Origin: JAITMY01 sp031553765
GTDB lineage: Bacteria; Bacteroidota; Bacteroidia; Bacteroidales; UBA932
NCBI GenBank assembly: GCA_031553765.1
Contig: JAVBKY010000006.1
Location: 310,001 to 374,000 of the forward strand
Direction of reading: 5' to 3'
Length of the DNA: 64,000 nt
Position 1 is the stretch's first letter; every line of letters starts with the position of its first letter. The position numbers and the translations under genes were made by a program. Shown here in pieces: positions 1 to 8,063 of the stretch. Under the pieces are notes generated by a model. The model was not told where the DNA came from. It saw only the letters and a list, made by a program, of their open reading frames with translations, and made no database searches.

Positions 1-296
1 TCCGAAATCATTTCACCGTTCACCTTAATACGCTCCCTAAAATCAATAAGGTGTGGTGAGGTGTAAAGCCCCACACGGTAGCCTGCTGTTTGCAGCACAG
101 CAGCCAGCATGTGCGAGGTAGAACCCTTACCGTTGGTACCCGCCACATGAATACTTTTGAAGCTGCGATGCTGATGCCCAAAATGCTCATCAAGCCTCAG
201 CGTATTATCCAAACCTGGCTTGTAGGCTTTTTTACCAACATTTTGAAAATCGGGAGATTGGGAGTATAGGTATGTGAGCGTTTCGGCGTAATTCAT
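1..296 (-). CDS. folC: Bifunctional folylpolyglutamate synthase/dihydrofolate synthase, N-terminal part
   Basis: This is the first ~98 codons of a Mur-ligase-family enzyme; the rest lies left of the window. The reverse strand reads MNYAETLTYLYSQSPDFQ and reaches the P-loop GTNGKGST, followed by GLYTSPHL, both hallmarks of FolC. The family adds L-glutamate to dihydropteroate and to reduced folates in the cytoplasm using ATP. The start is the ATG whose complement is at 294-296, giving a normal FolC N-terminus. It is divergent from the PhoH2 gene, with a 221-bp gap that carries a hairpin. Only the truncation limits the call. Confidence 0.93.
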   Translation of the reverse strand, partial: MNYAETLTYLYSQSPDFQNVGKKAYKPGLDNTLRLDEHFGHQHRSFKSIHVAGTNGKGSTSHMLAAVLQTAGYRVGLYTSPHLIDFRERIKVNGEMIS

Positions 297-321
297 AGGA
301 CTTAGAAATTGGGGATTAGAA

Positions 322-395
322 ATTAGGGATTAGAGTATAACGACCAAGTGAATAGAGGTCCGCTGTTGGCATTCCCCTAAGCTCTAATCCCTAAT
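322..395. repeat. Inverted repeat between folC and PhoH2 gene
   Basis: ATTAGGGATTAGAG (322-335) is an exact inverted match to CTCTAATCCCTAAT (382-395). It is surrounded by degenerate tandem copies of the word GGGATTAGAAATTA. It sits between divergent genes, so it is unlikely to be a simple terminator; it belongs to the word-like intergenic repeats seen across the window. Confidence 0.6.
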
Positions 396-451
396 CTCTA
401 CTTCCTCTTTTTCTAATACAAAGGTGAATATTTTTTACCAGTTTTTAGAAC

Positions 452-479
452 TTGATATGAAATAAAATGGCTACTTTTA
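452..479 (+). promoter_or_regulatory. Putative promoter of the PhoH2 gene
   Basis: TTG (452-454), 17 nt, then TACTTTTA (472-479) matches the Bacteroidota -33 TTG / -7 TAnnTTTG pattern with one mismatch. The predicted transcript start is about 30 nt before the ATG at 518. Confidence 0.5.
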
Positions 480-517
480 TGTAATTGTTAAAATCGTCAA
501 ACTAATTCCACTTAAAC

Positions 518-1858
518 ATGAAAAAAGGTACAACTTCGGCAGAAAAGCAACCCAAAACTTTTGTGCTTGACACCAACGTGCTACTGCACGACTATCGTTG
601 TATTTACAACTTTCAGGAAAACAATTTGGTGATCCCGATTGTAGTGCTGGAAGAGCTGGATAAGTTCAAAAAGGGTAACGAACAAATTAACTACAACGCG
701 CGCGAGTTTGTGCGCATACTCGACAGCATTGCGGGCGACAAGGTGTTTAACGGCGGAGTGCCGCTGGGCAAGGAGTTGGGTAAGTTGCGCATTGTTCCGG
801 GACGTCCGTTTACACAGGAAATGCTGGATTCATTTGACGAAATGACGCCCGACCATCGCATACTGGCCGCCGCGTTGTACGAAAAAGTGCAAAACCCCGA
901 GTTGACTACCGTATTGGTTAGCAAGGACATAAACCTACGCATGAAGGCCAAATCGTTGGGCATTGACGCGCAGGATTACCTAAACGACCAGGTAAAGGAT
1001 ATTGACCACATAAAGAAGGACACCGAGTCGGTAGAGGTAAGCGCAGATCAAATCACAGCGCTATACTCAGGTAGCGATGGGCTCGACCCCGCCACGCTGA
1101 AATTGCAGCCTCACGCCAACCAAAATTTTTTACTCAAAAGTGGCGACAGCACAGCCCTTACCACCTACGATAAGCAAAGCAACAAACTGAAGGTGATTGA
1201 GAAAATTCGCGCCTACGGCATTGAACCGCGCAACGCCGAGCAAACGTTTGCCATGAACGTGCTGATGAACCCCGACATTAAGCTCATTTCGCTTACGGGT
1301 ATTGCAGGTACGGGAAAAACATTGTTGGCTCTAGCCGCAGCGTTGGCGCAGGAAAATGACTACGATCAAATTCTGCTTTCACGCCCCGTTATTCCACTAC
1401 AAAATCAGGATATGGGCTTCCTTCCCGGCGACATTAACGAGAAGTTACAACCTTACATGCTGCCTTTGTTTGACAACCTTGCGGTGATAAAAAGCAAGTT
1501 AAAACCCACCAGCAAGGAGTCGGTACACATTGAAGATTTGCAGCGTCAGAACAAGCTGATGATTACACCGCTGGCCTACATTCGCGGACGTAGCCTGAGC
1601 AACACCTTCTTTATAGTGGACGAGGCGCAAAACCTTACGCCGCACGAAATAAAAACGATTGTAACCCGCGCCGGAGAAAACACCAAAATGGTATTCACGG
1701 GCGATATTCAACAAATTGACTCACCCTACCTTGATATTCGCTCCAACGGTCTTACACACCTGAGCGACCGCATGATTGGTGAAGAAATTTTTGCCCACGT
1801 AAACCTCATAAAAGGTGAGCGTAGCGAGCTGGCAGAGTTGGCAGGGAATTTACTATAA
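518..1858 (+). CDS. PhoH2-type protein: PIN domain fused to PhoH ATPase
   Basis: This 446-residue protein has an N-terminal PIN nuclease domain (about 14-160; VLDTNVLLHD supplies the first conserved acidic residue) and a C-terminal PhoH P-loop ATPase (Walker A GIAGTGKT near 260, Walker B IVDEAQN near 366). The PIN-PhoH arrangement is that of the PhoH2/YlaK family, whose studied members act as ATP-dependent RNA-unwinding ribonucleases. The PIN half carries the nuclease signature and the PhoH half carries the helicase-like P-loop, and both look intact. A second PhoH protein without a PIN domain lies at 7025. The gene has its own promoter-like sequence and is followed by a hairpin repeat. Confidence 0.9.
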   Translation: MKKGTTSAEKQPKTFVLDTNVLLHDYRCIYNFQENNLVIPIVVLEELDKFKKGNEQINYNAREFVRILDSIAGDKVFNGGVPLGKELGKLRIVPGRPFTQEMLDSFDEMTPDHRILAAALYEKVQNPELTTVLVSKDINLRMKAKSLGIDAQDYLNDQVKDIDHIKKDTESVEVSADQITALYSGSDGLDPATLKLQPHANQNFLLKSGDSTALTTYDKQSNKLKVIEKIRAYGIEPRNAEQTFAMNVLMNPDIKLISLTGIAGTGKTLLALAAALAQENDYDQILLSRPVIPLQNQDMGFLPGDINEKLQPYMLPLFDNLAVIKSKLKPTSKESVHIEDLQRQNKLMITPLAYIRGRSLSNTFFIVDEAQNLTPHEIKTIVTRAGENTKMVFTGDIQQIDSPYLDIRSNGLTHLSDRMIGEEIFAHVNLIKGERSELAELAGNLL

Positions 1859-1881
1859 GTTGTTTGAAATAGTTTAAGATG

Positions 1882-1973
1882 GTTTAAAGTTGTTTAAAGC
1901 GCTAACGCGCGTTGTATTGAACAACTTTAAACGTGCGAAGCACATCGAACAATATCAAACGCGAAGCATTAAA
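1882..1973. repeat. Word-type repeat with inverted arms, GTGCGAAGCAC family (copy 1)
   Basis: GTTTAAAGTTGTT (1882-1894) pairs perfectly with AACAACTTTAAAC (1920-1932). Directly after it come GTGCGAAGCAC (1933-1943) and CGCGAAGCATT (1963-1973), separated by variants of the word TTTAAAC. The same two invariant blocks, with a different filler word (TTTATC), recur at 55641-55780. The longest reading frame of the next gene runs through this repeat, so the upstream ATG at 1890 is not credible. Confidence 0.65.
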
Positions 1974-1985
1974 CAAGAGAGGGTT

Positions 1986-3245
1986 ATGGGTAGGAAAATT
2001 GTCATCGTTGGGGCGGGGTTTGCGGGATTTACGCTGGCGCAGAAGCTACGCAATACGAAATATCACGTTACGCTGGTAGATAAAAATAATTTCCACCAGT
2101 TTCCACCGCTATTTTATCAAGTAGCCATGTCGGGATTGGAGCCCAGCGCCATCTCATTTCCGCTACGCGCAGAGTTTAAAGGAGTAAAAAACTTCAGCTT
2201 CTGCATGGCTGAGATGCTAGGAGTGAACGCCGCGCAAAACACCATTACCACCAGCGTGGGCGATATAGAGTACGACTATCTGGTGCTTGCCGCTGGTGCA
2301 GATACCAACTACTTCGGCATGCAAAATATTGAGAAGTATGCCTACCCAATGAAGTCGGTAAGCGAGTCGCTGGCGTTGCGCAACCAAGTGCTACAATGCT
2401 TTGAGTTAGCCACTACCTGTAAGGACGAAGCCGAAAAGCAACGCCTGCTCAACTTTGTAATAGTGGGCGGTGGTGCTACAGGTGTGGAGGTAGCAGGCTC
2501 GTTGGGCGAAATGAAAAAGTTCGTCGTACACCGCGAATACCCCGAAATTGACCCGTGCAAAGTTCACATCATGCTGCTTGAGCGCGCCGATAAGGTATTG
2601 GCCGCTTTGAGTCCGCAATCATCGGCTGATGCGCTGCGCTCATTGGAAAAATTGGGCGTGCAGGCTATGCTTGGCACAGGTGTGGACGATTACGATGGCA
2701 CTACGGTAAAGTTGTCGAATGGCTCAACAATTGAAAGTCGCACCCTCATTTGGGGCAGCGGCATTATTGCCAATCCCGTAGCAGGATTACCTGTCGAAGC
2801 TGTAGGGCGTGGCCGACGCATACAGGTAGATGAATTTAATCGAATAAGAGGCTTCGACAACATTTTTGCCTTGGGCGATCAATGCCTGCAAACCGAAGAA
2901 AAGTACGCCAACGGGCACCCGCAAGTAGCACAAGTTGCCATGCAGCAAGCACGGCACTTGGCCTACAACCTCAGGCTTATGCTACGCGAAGGGCCACTTA
3001 CCCCTTTCAAATATCACGACAAAGGAAGCATGGCAACTATAGGCCGTCACTTGGCTGTAGTGGATTTGAAGCACGTGCACTACAACGGATTTTTAGCATG
3101 GGTTACATGGCTGCTTGTTCACATTATGAGCCTTGTGGGAGTCAAAAATAAGTTCATGGTATTTTGGGATTGGATGTGGGAATACTTTACCTACGATGCC
3201 TCACTACGACTGATTATACGACCAAAGGTTAAGAATAATCAGTAA
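1986..3245 (+). CDS. ndh: Type II NADH dehydrogenase-like FAD/NAD(P)-dependent oxidoreductase
   Basis: This 419-residue flavoprotein is a probable single-subunit NADH:quinone oxidoreductase (NDH-2), passing electrons from NADH to quinone at the inner membrane without pumping ions. It starts with the FAD Rossmann motif VIVGAGFAG and has a second dinucleotide motif, VVGGGATGVEVAG, near 158. The segment NIFALGDQC near 295 is the FAD-binding ALGD motif. A hydrophobic C-terminal stretch (WVTWLLVHIMSLVG) is the usual NDH-2 membrane anchor. I chose the ATG at 1986 because it begins MGRKIVIVGAG; the frame extends 32 codons upstream, but that part lies inside a repeat. Confidence 0.88.
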   Translation: MGRKIVIVGAGFAGFTLAQKLRNTKYHVTLVDKNNFHQFPPLFYQVAMSGLEPSAISFPLRAEFKGVKNFSFCMAEMLGVNAAQNTITTSVGDIEYDYLVLAAGADTNYFGMQNIEKYAYPMKSVSESLALRNQVLQCFELATTCKDEAEKQRLLNFVIVGGGATGVEVAGSLGEMKKFVVHREYPEIDPCKVHIMLLERADKVLAALSPQSSADALRSLEKLGVQAMLGTGVDDYDGTTVKLSNGSTIESRTLIWGSGIIANPVAGLPVEAVGRGRRIQVDEFNRIRGFDNIFALGDQCLQTEEKYANGHPQVAQVAMQQARHLAYNLRLMLREGPLTPFKYHDKGSMATIGRHLAVVDLKHVHYNGFLAWVTWLLVHIMSLVGVKNKFMVFWDWMWEYFTYDASLRLIIRPKVKNNQ

Positions 3246-3308
3246 ATATATATGGCTGCAATTATACCCATTATTAATTTGCCTTTTGCCCTGCAAGGGC
3301 TGAATGTG

Positions 3309-3463
3309 AATAACCGTAGGTAAGCGAAGCGTAGCCTACGGTATTGGGTAGAGCCTTATACTGCGCGCGGAGCACAAACTTATATCTAGGAAGGGACTTG
3401 CTCCGCGCGCTATGCAAGGAAGCACGCTAACCACGGGTTACGCTTCGCTTACCCGCGGTTATT
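3309..3463. repeat. Compound hairpin element, GCGCGCGGAGCA core (copy 1)
   Basis: Nested inverted repeats: the outer arms AATAACCGTAGGTAAGCG... (3309-3345) and ...CGCTTACCCGCGGTTATT (about 3427-3463) are imperfect complements. The inner arms GCGCGCGGAGCA (3363-3374) and TGCTCCGCGCGC (3399-3410) are perfect. The same core with different outer arms occurs at 32548-32686. The 287-bp gap between ndh and the aminopeptidase also holds two smaller palindromes, CCCTGCAAGGG and ACTCCCTGCGGGAGT, and a TTGAAAT-type word repeat just before the next ATG. I see no gene in it. Confidence 0.7.
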
Positions 3464-3532
3464 AAAATTTACTCCCTGCGGGAGTTAATAGAATTTGCAC
3501 TATCTGAAATTTGAAACTTGAAATCTGAAATT

Positions 3533-5311
3533 ATGAACCTTTCCGCACTTAGAGAATACATGCAGCAACAAAATATTGACGCTGTAATTGTACCCACCAA
3601 CGACCCGCATTTTAGCGAATACGTATCCGACCACTTCAAGTGTCGCCAGTGGCTCACCGGGTTTACGGGCAGCGCGGGAACGGCTGTGGTTACGCAGAAA
3701 TCAGCCGCGCTATACACCGATTCGCGCTACTTTTTGCAAGCCGAACAGCAGCTGCAAAATTCGGGATTTGAGCTAAAGAAGGAAGGATTGCCCGAAACCG
3801 AAAGCATAGCCGATTACATTAAGAAGGACACACCCAACGGCAACGTAGGTATTGACGGGAAGTTATACTCCGCAAGCACATTCAACGGGCTAAAACAGGA
3901 GCTGGAGCCGCTTACGCTAAAAAGCATTGCCGACCCGTTTGCCAAAATATGGACAGACCGTCCGCCCATGCCTGCTGCAAAAGCCTTTTTAATGGGCGTT
4001 GAGCTATCGGGGAAAAGTACAACCGACAAAATCAAGGCATTTCGCTCAGCTATGAAGCCAGCGCTTAAGCAAGGCATTTACGTAGTATCGGCATTGGACG
4101 AGGTAGCATGGCTGCTCAACCTGCGCGGTGACGACGTGGCCTTTACCCCCGAAGCATTAGCCTTTGCAATTGTGAGTCTTGACGAGAAACCTACGCTGCT
4201 ATTTATTGATAAAAGCAAGCTGAGCAACGATGCCACTGCCGAGTTGAAAAAGCACAACGTTGAGATTGTTGACTACAACGAATTTGAAAGCAAGCTGGAG
4301 CAGGTTGCACAAGGCGCACAGGCCATTGTAAATCCCAACAAGACTGCTATCAGCGTACAGAAAATTTTGGAAAAGAATTGCACGCAGCTGCACCTTGAAG
4401 CCAATCCCTTTGGCACTATTTCATCGCTAAAAGCGGTGAAGAATGAAACGGAAATAGCAGGATTCCGCCAAGCCATGATAGCCGATGGCGTAGCATGGGT
4501 ACGCTTTTGGAAGTGGCTTGAGGAGCATATCGACAGCGGAAGCGTTACCGAAATAAACGGGGCTGAAAAGTTGCGCTTGTTCCGCGCACAAAATTCGGAG
4601 TTTGTGGAGGAAAGCTTCGCACCCATTTTCGGGTACAAAGGGCACGGCGCCATAGTGCACTACTCCGCCACGCACGAGAGCAACATTGCGTTGGGACGCG
4701 AAACCTTTATACTGATTGACACCGGTGCACAGTACCACAGCGGCACCACCGATATTACGCGCACGCTGCACCTTGGCACACCCACCGACGAGGAAAAAAC
4801 GGACTACACCCTCGTACTGAAAGGACACCTGCAACTGAGCGCAGCAAAGTTTCCTCACGGCACGCGCGGCGCGCAGCTGGATATGCTGGCACGCCAACCG
4901 CTTATGCAGCACCACATGACCTACCTGCACGGCACGGGACACGGCGTAGGCCATTTTCTCAGCGTACACGAAGGGCCGCAGAATATTCGCCTCAACGAAA
5001 ACCCTACCCTACTCGAAGTAGGCATGTTAACCTCCTGCGAACCGGGAGTTTATAAAGCCAACAAGCATGGCATTCGCATTGAAAATCTTGTACTTACCGT
5101 ACCCGATGTAGAAAATGAGTTTGGTAAATTCCTTCAATTTGAGCCCATTACGCTCTGCCCCATTGATACTAAAGCCATTGATAGCAAACTACTCAACCAG
5201 TGCGACATAGATTATTTAAATAATTACCATTCAAAAGTTTACAAAATACTCAATCCGCTTTTGAATGAGGAAGAAAAGAGGTTTTTAGAAGAAAAAACAA
5301 AAGCAATTTAA
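3533..5311 (+). CDS. pepP: Xaa-Pro aminopeptidase P (M24B metallopeptidase)
   Basis: This 592-residue cytosolic enzyme removes N-terminal residues preceding proline. It has the three-part architecture of eukaryote-like aminopeptidase P: two creatinase-N domains (about 5-300) and a C-terminal pita-bread M24 domain. All five dimetal ligands are visible: two Asp in IDTGAQYHSGTTDITRT (about 394-410), His in GTGHGVGHF (about 468), Glu in CEPGVY (about 502) and Glu in IRIENLV (about 516). The ATG at 3533 gives MNLSALREYM; a TTG 15 nt upstream falls in a word repeat and is rejected. The next gene is on the same strand but separated by a 190-bp repeat-bearing gap. Confidence 0.93.
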   Translation: MNLSALREYMQQQNIDAVIVPTNDPHFSEYVSDHFKCRQWLTGFTGSAGTAVVTQKSAALYTDSRYFLQAEQQLQNSGFELKKEGLPETESIADYIKKDTPNGNVGIDGKLYSASTFNGLKQELEPLTLKSIADPFAKIWTDRPPMPAAKAFLMGVELSGKSTTDKIKAFRSAMKPALKQGIYVVSALDEVAWLLNLRGDDVAFTPEALAFAIVSLDEKPTLLFIDKSKLSNDATAELKKHNVEIVDYNEFESKLEQVAQGAQAIVNPNKTAISVQKILEKNCTQLHLEANPFGTISSLKAVKNETEIAGFRQAMIADGVAWVRFWKWLEEHIDSGSVTEINGAEKLRLFRAQNSEFVEESFAPIFGYKGHGAIVHYSATHESNIALGRETFILIDTGAQYHSGTTDITRTLHLGTPTDEEKTDYTLVLKGHLQLSAAKFPHGTRGAQLDMLARQPLMQHHMTYLHGTGHGVGHFLSVHEGPQNIRLNENPTLLEVGMLTSCEPGVYKANKHGIRIENLVLTVPDVENEFGKFLQFEPITLCPIDTKAIDSKLLNQCDIDYLNNYHSKVYKILNPLLNEEEKRFLEEKTKAI

Positions 5312-5437
5312 ACCTCTCCCCCAACCCCTCTCCACAAGAGAGGGGCGTGTTCCCCGAGAAATAGTAAAGACATGCCAGCAAACTCTGCCTGTAGGCAATC
5401 TCCCCTCTCCTGCGGAAAGGGGCAAGGGGGAGAGGTG
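5311..5437. repeat. CCTCTCCCCCAACCCCTCTCC-family intergenic repeat (copy 1)
   Basis: ACCTCTCCCCC at 5312 is complementary to GGGGGAGAGGT at 5427, with inner CCCCTCTCC/GGGG arms, so the whole 127 bp can fold on itself. A second copy lies at 46644-46749. It begins at the stop codon of pepP and may also act in transcript ending, but there is no clear U-tract. Confidence 0.65.
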
Positions 5438-5473
5438 AATGGTTGTACCCGCACACCATACCACATTTTTTCG

Positions 5474-5481
5474 TAAATTCG
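5474..5481 (+). promoter_or_regulatory. Putative -7 promoter element of DUF389 gene
   Basis: TAAATTCG followed by CAG, one mismatch from TAnnTTTG, 22 nt before the ATG at 5504. The identical TAAATTCGCAG sequence precedes feoAB (9514), which supports it being functional. No well-placed -33 TTG is obvious here. Confidence 0.4.
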
Positions 5482-5503
5482 CAGGTGAATTTTAATAGGT
5501 AGA

Positions 5504-6904
5504 ATGGCTTCACTTAAAAAACCCCTCAGCAATCTGTACATAGGCTTTCGCGCATGGGCAGCACCTAAGCTGGCACAGCTGCGTGACATTTCCAGCCTTA
5601 AAGATGACGTGGATATTCCGTCCACCATTGACAACATAAAGAAAAATGTCGAGTTTAAAGGTACCAACGTATGGGTACTTATTTTTGCTATCGCCATTGC
5701 TTCGCTGGGGTTGAATGTTAACTCCACCGCTGTCATTATCGGCGCCATGCTCATATCACCACTCATGGGCCCCATTATTGGCATTGGGCTGGCGGTGAGC
5801 ACCAACGATAATAAGCTGATGACGCGTGCGCTGAAGAACCTTGCTATCATGGTGGCAATCAGCCTTATTACTTCCACGCTATACTTTATGCTATCGCCAC
5901 TTGGTGATGCTCAATCGGAGCTGCTGGCGCGCACCCGCCCCACCATCTACGATGTACTTATCGCGCTATTTGGCGGTGCGGCAGGAATGGTTGCTAATGC
6001 CAACAAAGACAAGGGAATGATTACTGCCGTATCGGGCGTAGCCATTGCCACAGCCCTCATGCCTCCACTATGTACCGCAGGCTTTGGTATTGCCACGCTC
6101 AACTTAGACTTTTTTATCGGCGCATTTTATCTTTTCTTCATCAACTCATTTTTCATCGCGCTATCTACGCTCATTATCTCGCGCTACCTGCGATTCCCAA
6201 AGGTTCAATTTTTAGTTCCCGAACAGGAAAAAAGGGTAAAACGAGCCATTTACGCCTTCTCCATACTTGTTGTGGTGCCCAGCATTTTTACAGCCGTGTC
6301 GGTGGTTAACGAAACCTCGTTCAACTCGCGCGCCAACCTGTATGCCGCCAACGTAAAACAGTCGCTGCCGGCCGACAAGACAAGCGTAATAGAGGTGGAT
6401 AAACAGTATGATAAAGTAGAGTCATGCATTACCCTGACGTTGCTGGGACAGCAGCTCACCAAAGAGCAGCAGGATGAGTGTCACACCATGCTACATAAGT
6501 ACAAGTTGGATGATGCCAAGCTGGTGCTGAAGTATGCCGGAGGCACAGGCGAAATCGCCTTCTCGGGAGCAGCGTTGGGCGAGCTACTGCAAAGCAAGGA
6601 TAAAATGTTGTCCGAAAAAGATAAGCGCATAGAGCAGCTGGAGCGCACCTTGATGATACACGAAACGCAGAAGATACCAAGCGAACAGCTGGCACGTGAG
6701 GCAAAGGTGCTATTCCCCAGCATAGCCTCATTCGCCGTAACCAAGCAGGTTTTTGTAAACACAAAAAACCTTAAAGTTGATACCGTACCAACGCTTTGCA
6801 TATCGTGGCATAGCAACAAAGTAAGCGCTGCAGAGCACGAAAAAGTTTCGCAGTGGGTAAAGGAAAGGTTAGAATTGAAAAAATTGCAGACGATTAACTA
6901 CTAA
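5504..6904 (+). CDS. DUF389 family membrane protein
   Basis: This 466-residue protein carries the DUF389 membrane core. After about 60 hydrophilic residues there is NVWVLIFAIAIASLGLN, NSTAVIIGAMLISPLMGPI, and further hydrophobic segments to about residue 270. The NSTAVIIGAMLISPLMGPIIG signature is typical of the family. The C-terminal 190 residues are soluble and contain a coiled-coil-prone stretch (LLQSKDKMLSEKDKRIEQLE, about 365-385). Its function is not established; no enzyme motif is visible. It is flanked by repeats on both sides and is probably transcribed alone. Confidence 0.85.
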   Translation: MASLKKPLSNLYIGFRAWAAPKLAQLRDISSLKDDVDIPSTIDNIKKNVEFKGTNVWVLIFAIAIASLGLNVNSTAVIIGAMLISPLMGPIIGIGLAVSTNDNKLMTRALKNLAIMVAISLITSTLYFMLSPLGDAQSELLARTRPTIYDVLIALFGGAAGMVANANKDKGMITAVSGVAIATALMPPLCTAGFGIATLNLDFFIGAFYLFFINSFFIALSTLIISRYLRFPKVQFLVPEQEKRVKRAIYAFSILVVVPSIFTAVSVVNETSFNSRANLYAANVKQSLPADKTSVIEVDKQYDKVESCITLTLLGQQLTKEQQDECHTMLHKYKLDDAKLVLKYAGGTGEIAFSGAALGELLQSKDKMLSEKDKRIEQLERTLMIHETQKIPSEQLAREAKVLFPSIASFAVTKQVFVNTKNLKVDTVPTLCISWHSNKVSAAEHEKVSQWVKERLELKKLQTINY

Positions 6905-6916
6905 AATAGCCAAAAG

Positions 6917-6998
6917 CGTCATTACGAGGAGGAACGACGCGGCAATCTCCTTCTAACTTAAGATTGCCACGTCCTCGTTCCTCGTCCTCGCGATGACG
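6917..6998. repeat. CGTCATTGCGAGGAGGAACG-family palindrome (copy 1)
   Basis: CGTCATTACGAGGAGGAACG at 6917 pairs imperfectly with CCTCGTCCTCGCGATGACG ending at 6998, and inner GGCAATCT/AGATTGCC arms also pair. Related copies lie at 40291, 48619, 49658 and 51737. It occupies nearly the whole gap between the DUF389 and phoH genes, and an in-frame GTG inside it falsely extends phoH upstream. Confidence 0.7.
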
Positions 6999-7024
6999 TG
7001 CCAGATAAAACAGAAGTATATTCA

Positions 7025-7969
7025 ATGACCGAAAAAATTATCACTCTTGAAAATATCGACGCCGTAAATTTTTACGGAGTAAACAACATAAATTTCGATG
7101 CCATTGTTGCCCGATTTCCGAAAATGAAAATCATGGCACGAGGCAACGAGATTAAGGTATGGGGCACCAAGAGCGAGATTGATGATTTTGAAAACAAGCT
7201 GATAGCATTGGTAACCTACTACCACAAGCGCGGTCGCGTAACGGAGGAGGCCATAGCACAGATATACGTGCAAAATGTCGTTGAAGTGCAAGACGAACCC
7301 ATTGACAGCGACACACTGGTATACGGTAACAACGGCGCCATAATTAAGGCACGCACGCCCAACCAAAAAAAGTTGGTGGAGCTGTATGAAGGTAACGATC
7401 TTCTTTTTGCCGTAGGTCCTGCAGGTAGCGGAAAAACCTACACCGCCATAGCCTTGGCTGTACGCGCACTAAAAAATAAGGAGGTGCGCAAAATCATACT
7501 GACCCGCCCCGCCATTGAGGCAGGTGAGCGCTTGGGCTTTTTGCCCGGCGATATGAAGGATAAGCTCGATCCGTACTTGCAACCGCTATACGACGCGCTG
7601 CACGATATGATTCCCGCCAAGAAGTTGGAAGGCTACATGGAGGAAGGTATAGTGCAAATTGCACCGCTGGCGTACATGCGCGGTCGTACGCTCGACCATG
7701 CTTTTGTGATACTTGATGAGGCGCAAAACACTACGCTGCCGCAAATGAAAATGTTTTTGACCCGTATGGGTAAAAGCGCAAAATTCATTGTTACAGGCGA
7801 TGCTACACAGATTGACTTACCTCATAAAAACGATTCGGGACTTGCACGCTCCATGAGGATGTTGGAAAAAATTAAGGGCATTGGCATGGTAACATTCGAC
7901 AAAAAGGACATTATTCGCCACTCGCTGGTGAGTAAAATTGTGAATGCTTTCGAGAAAGAGGAGGCTTAG
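7025..7969 (+). CDS. phoH: PhoH family P-loop ATPase (PhoH/YbeZ type)
   Basis: This 314-residue cytosolic ATPase has Walker A GPAGSGKT near residue 131 and Walker B VILDEAQNT near 228, followed by the family motif FIVTGDATQID. The N-terminal ~100 residues look like the KH-related domain that precedes the ATPase in YbeZ-type proteins, which are linked to rRNA maturation and usually neighbour ybeY; no ybeY is visible here. The ATG at 7025 (MTEKIITLENID) was chosen over a GTG at 6998 because the latter lies in a palindromic repeat. It is a different subfamily from the PIN-PhoH protein at 518. Confidence 0.9.
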   Translation: MTEKIITLENIDAVNFYGVNNINFDAIVARFPKMKIMARGNEIKVWGTKSEIDDFENKLIALVTYYHKRGRVTEEAIAQIYVQNVVEVQDEPIDSDTLVYGNNGAIIKARTPNQKKLVELYEGNDLLFAVGPAGSGKTYTAIALAVRALKNKEVRKIILTRPAIEAGERLGFLPGDMKDKLDPYLQPLYDALHDMIPAKKLEGYMEEGIVQIAPLAYMRGRTLDHAFVILDEAQNTTLPQMKMFLTRMGKSAKFIVTGDATQIDLPHKNDSGLARSMRMLEKIKGIGMVTFDKKDIIRHSLVSKIVNAFEKEEA

Positions 7970-7974
7970 CAATA

Positions 7975-8017
7975 CCACACCGCACCCCTTCGACAGGCTC
8001 AGGGTGACAACCCACGG
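7975..8017. repeat. TGTCATCCTGAGCCTGTCGA-family repeat (copy 1, inverted)
   Basis: The segment CCCCTTCGACAGGCTCAGGG followed by TGACAACCCA lies between phoH and purC. The same core occurs at 14443, 17770, 41842, 52880 and 58097, always intergenic, in either orientation. Confidence 0.7.
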
Positions 8018-8063
8018 GAATTTTCAAACTTTATGAACTTTTAAACTTTACAAACTAAATACC

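Noticed and set aside
4427..4969. 180-codon minus-strand ORF inside pepP
   Set aside because: Antisense shadow of the M24 catalytic domain with no recognisable features.
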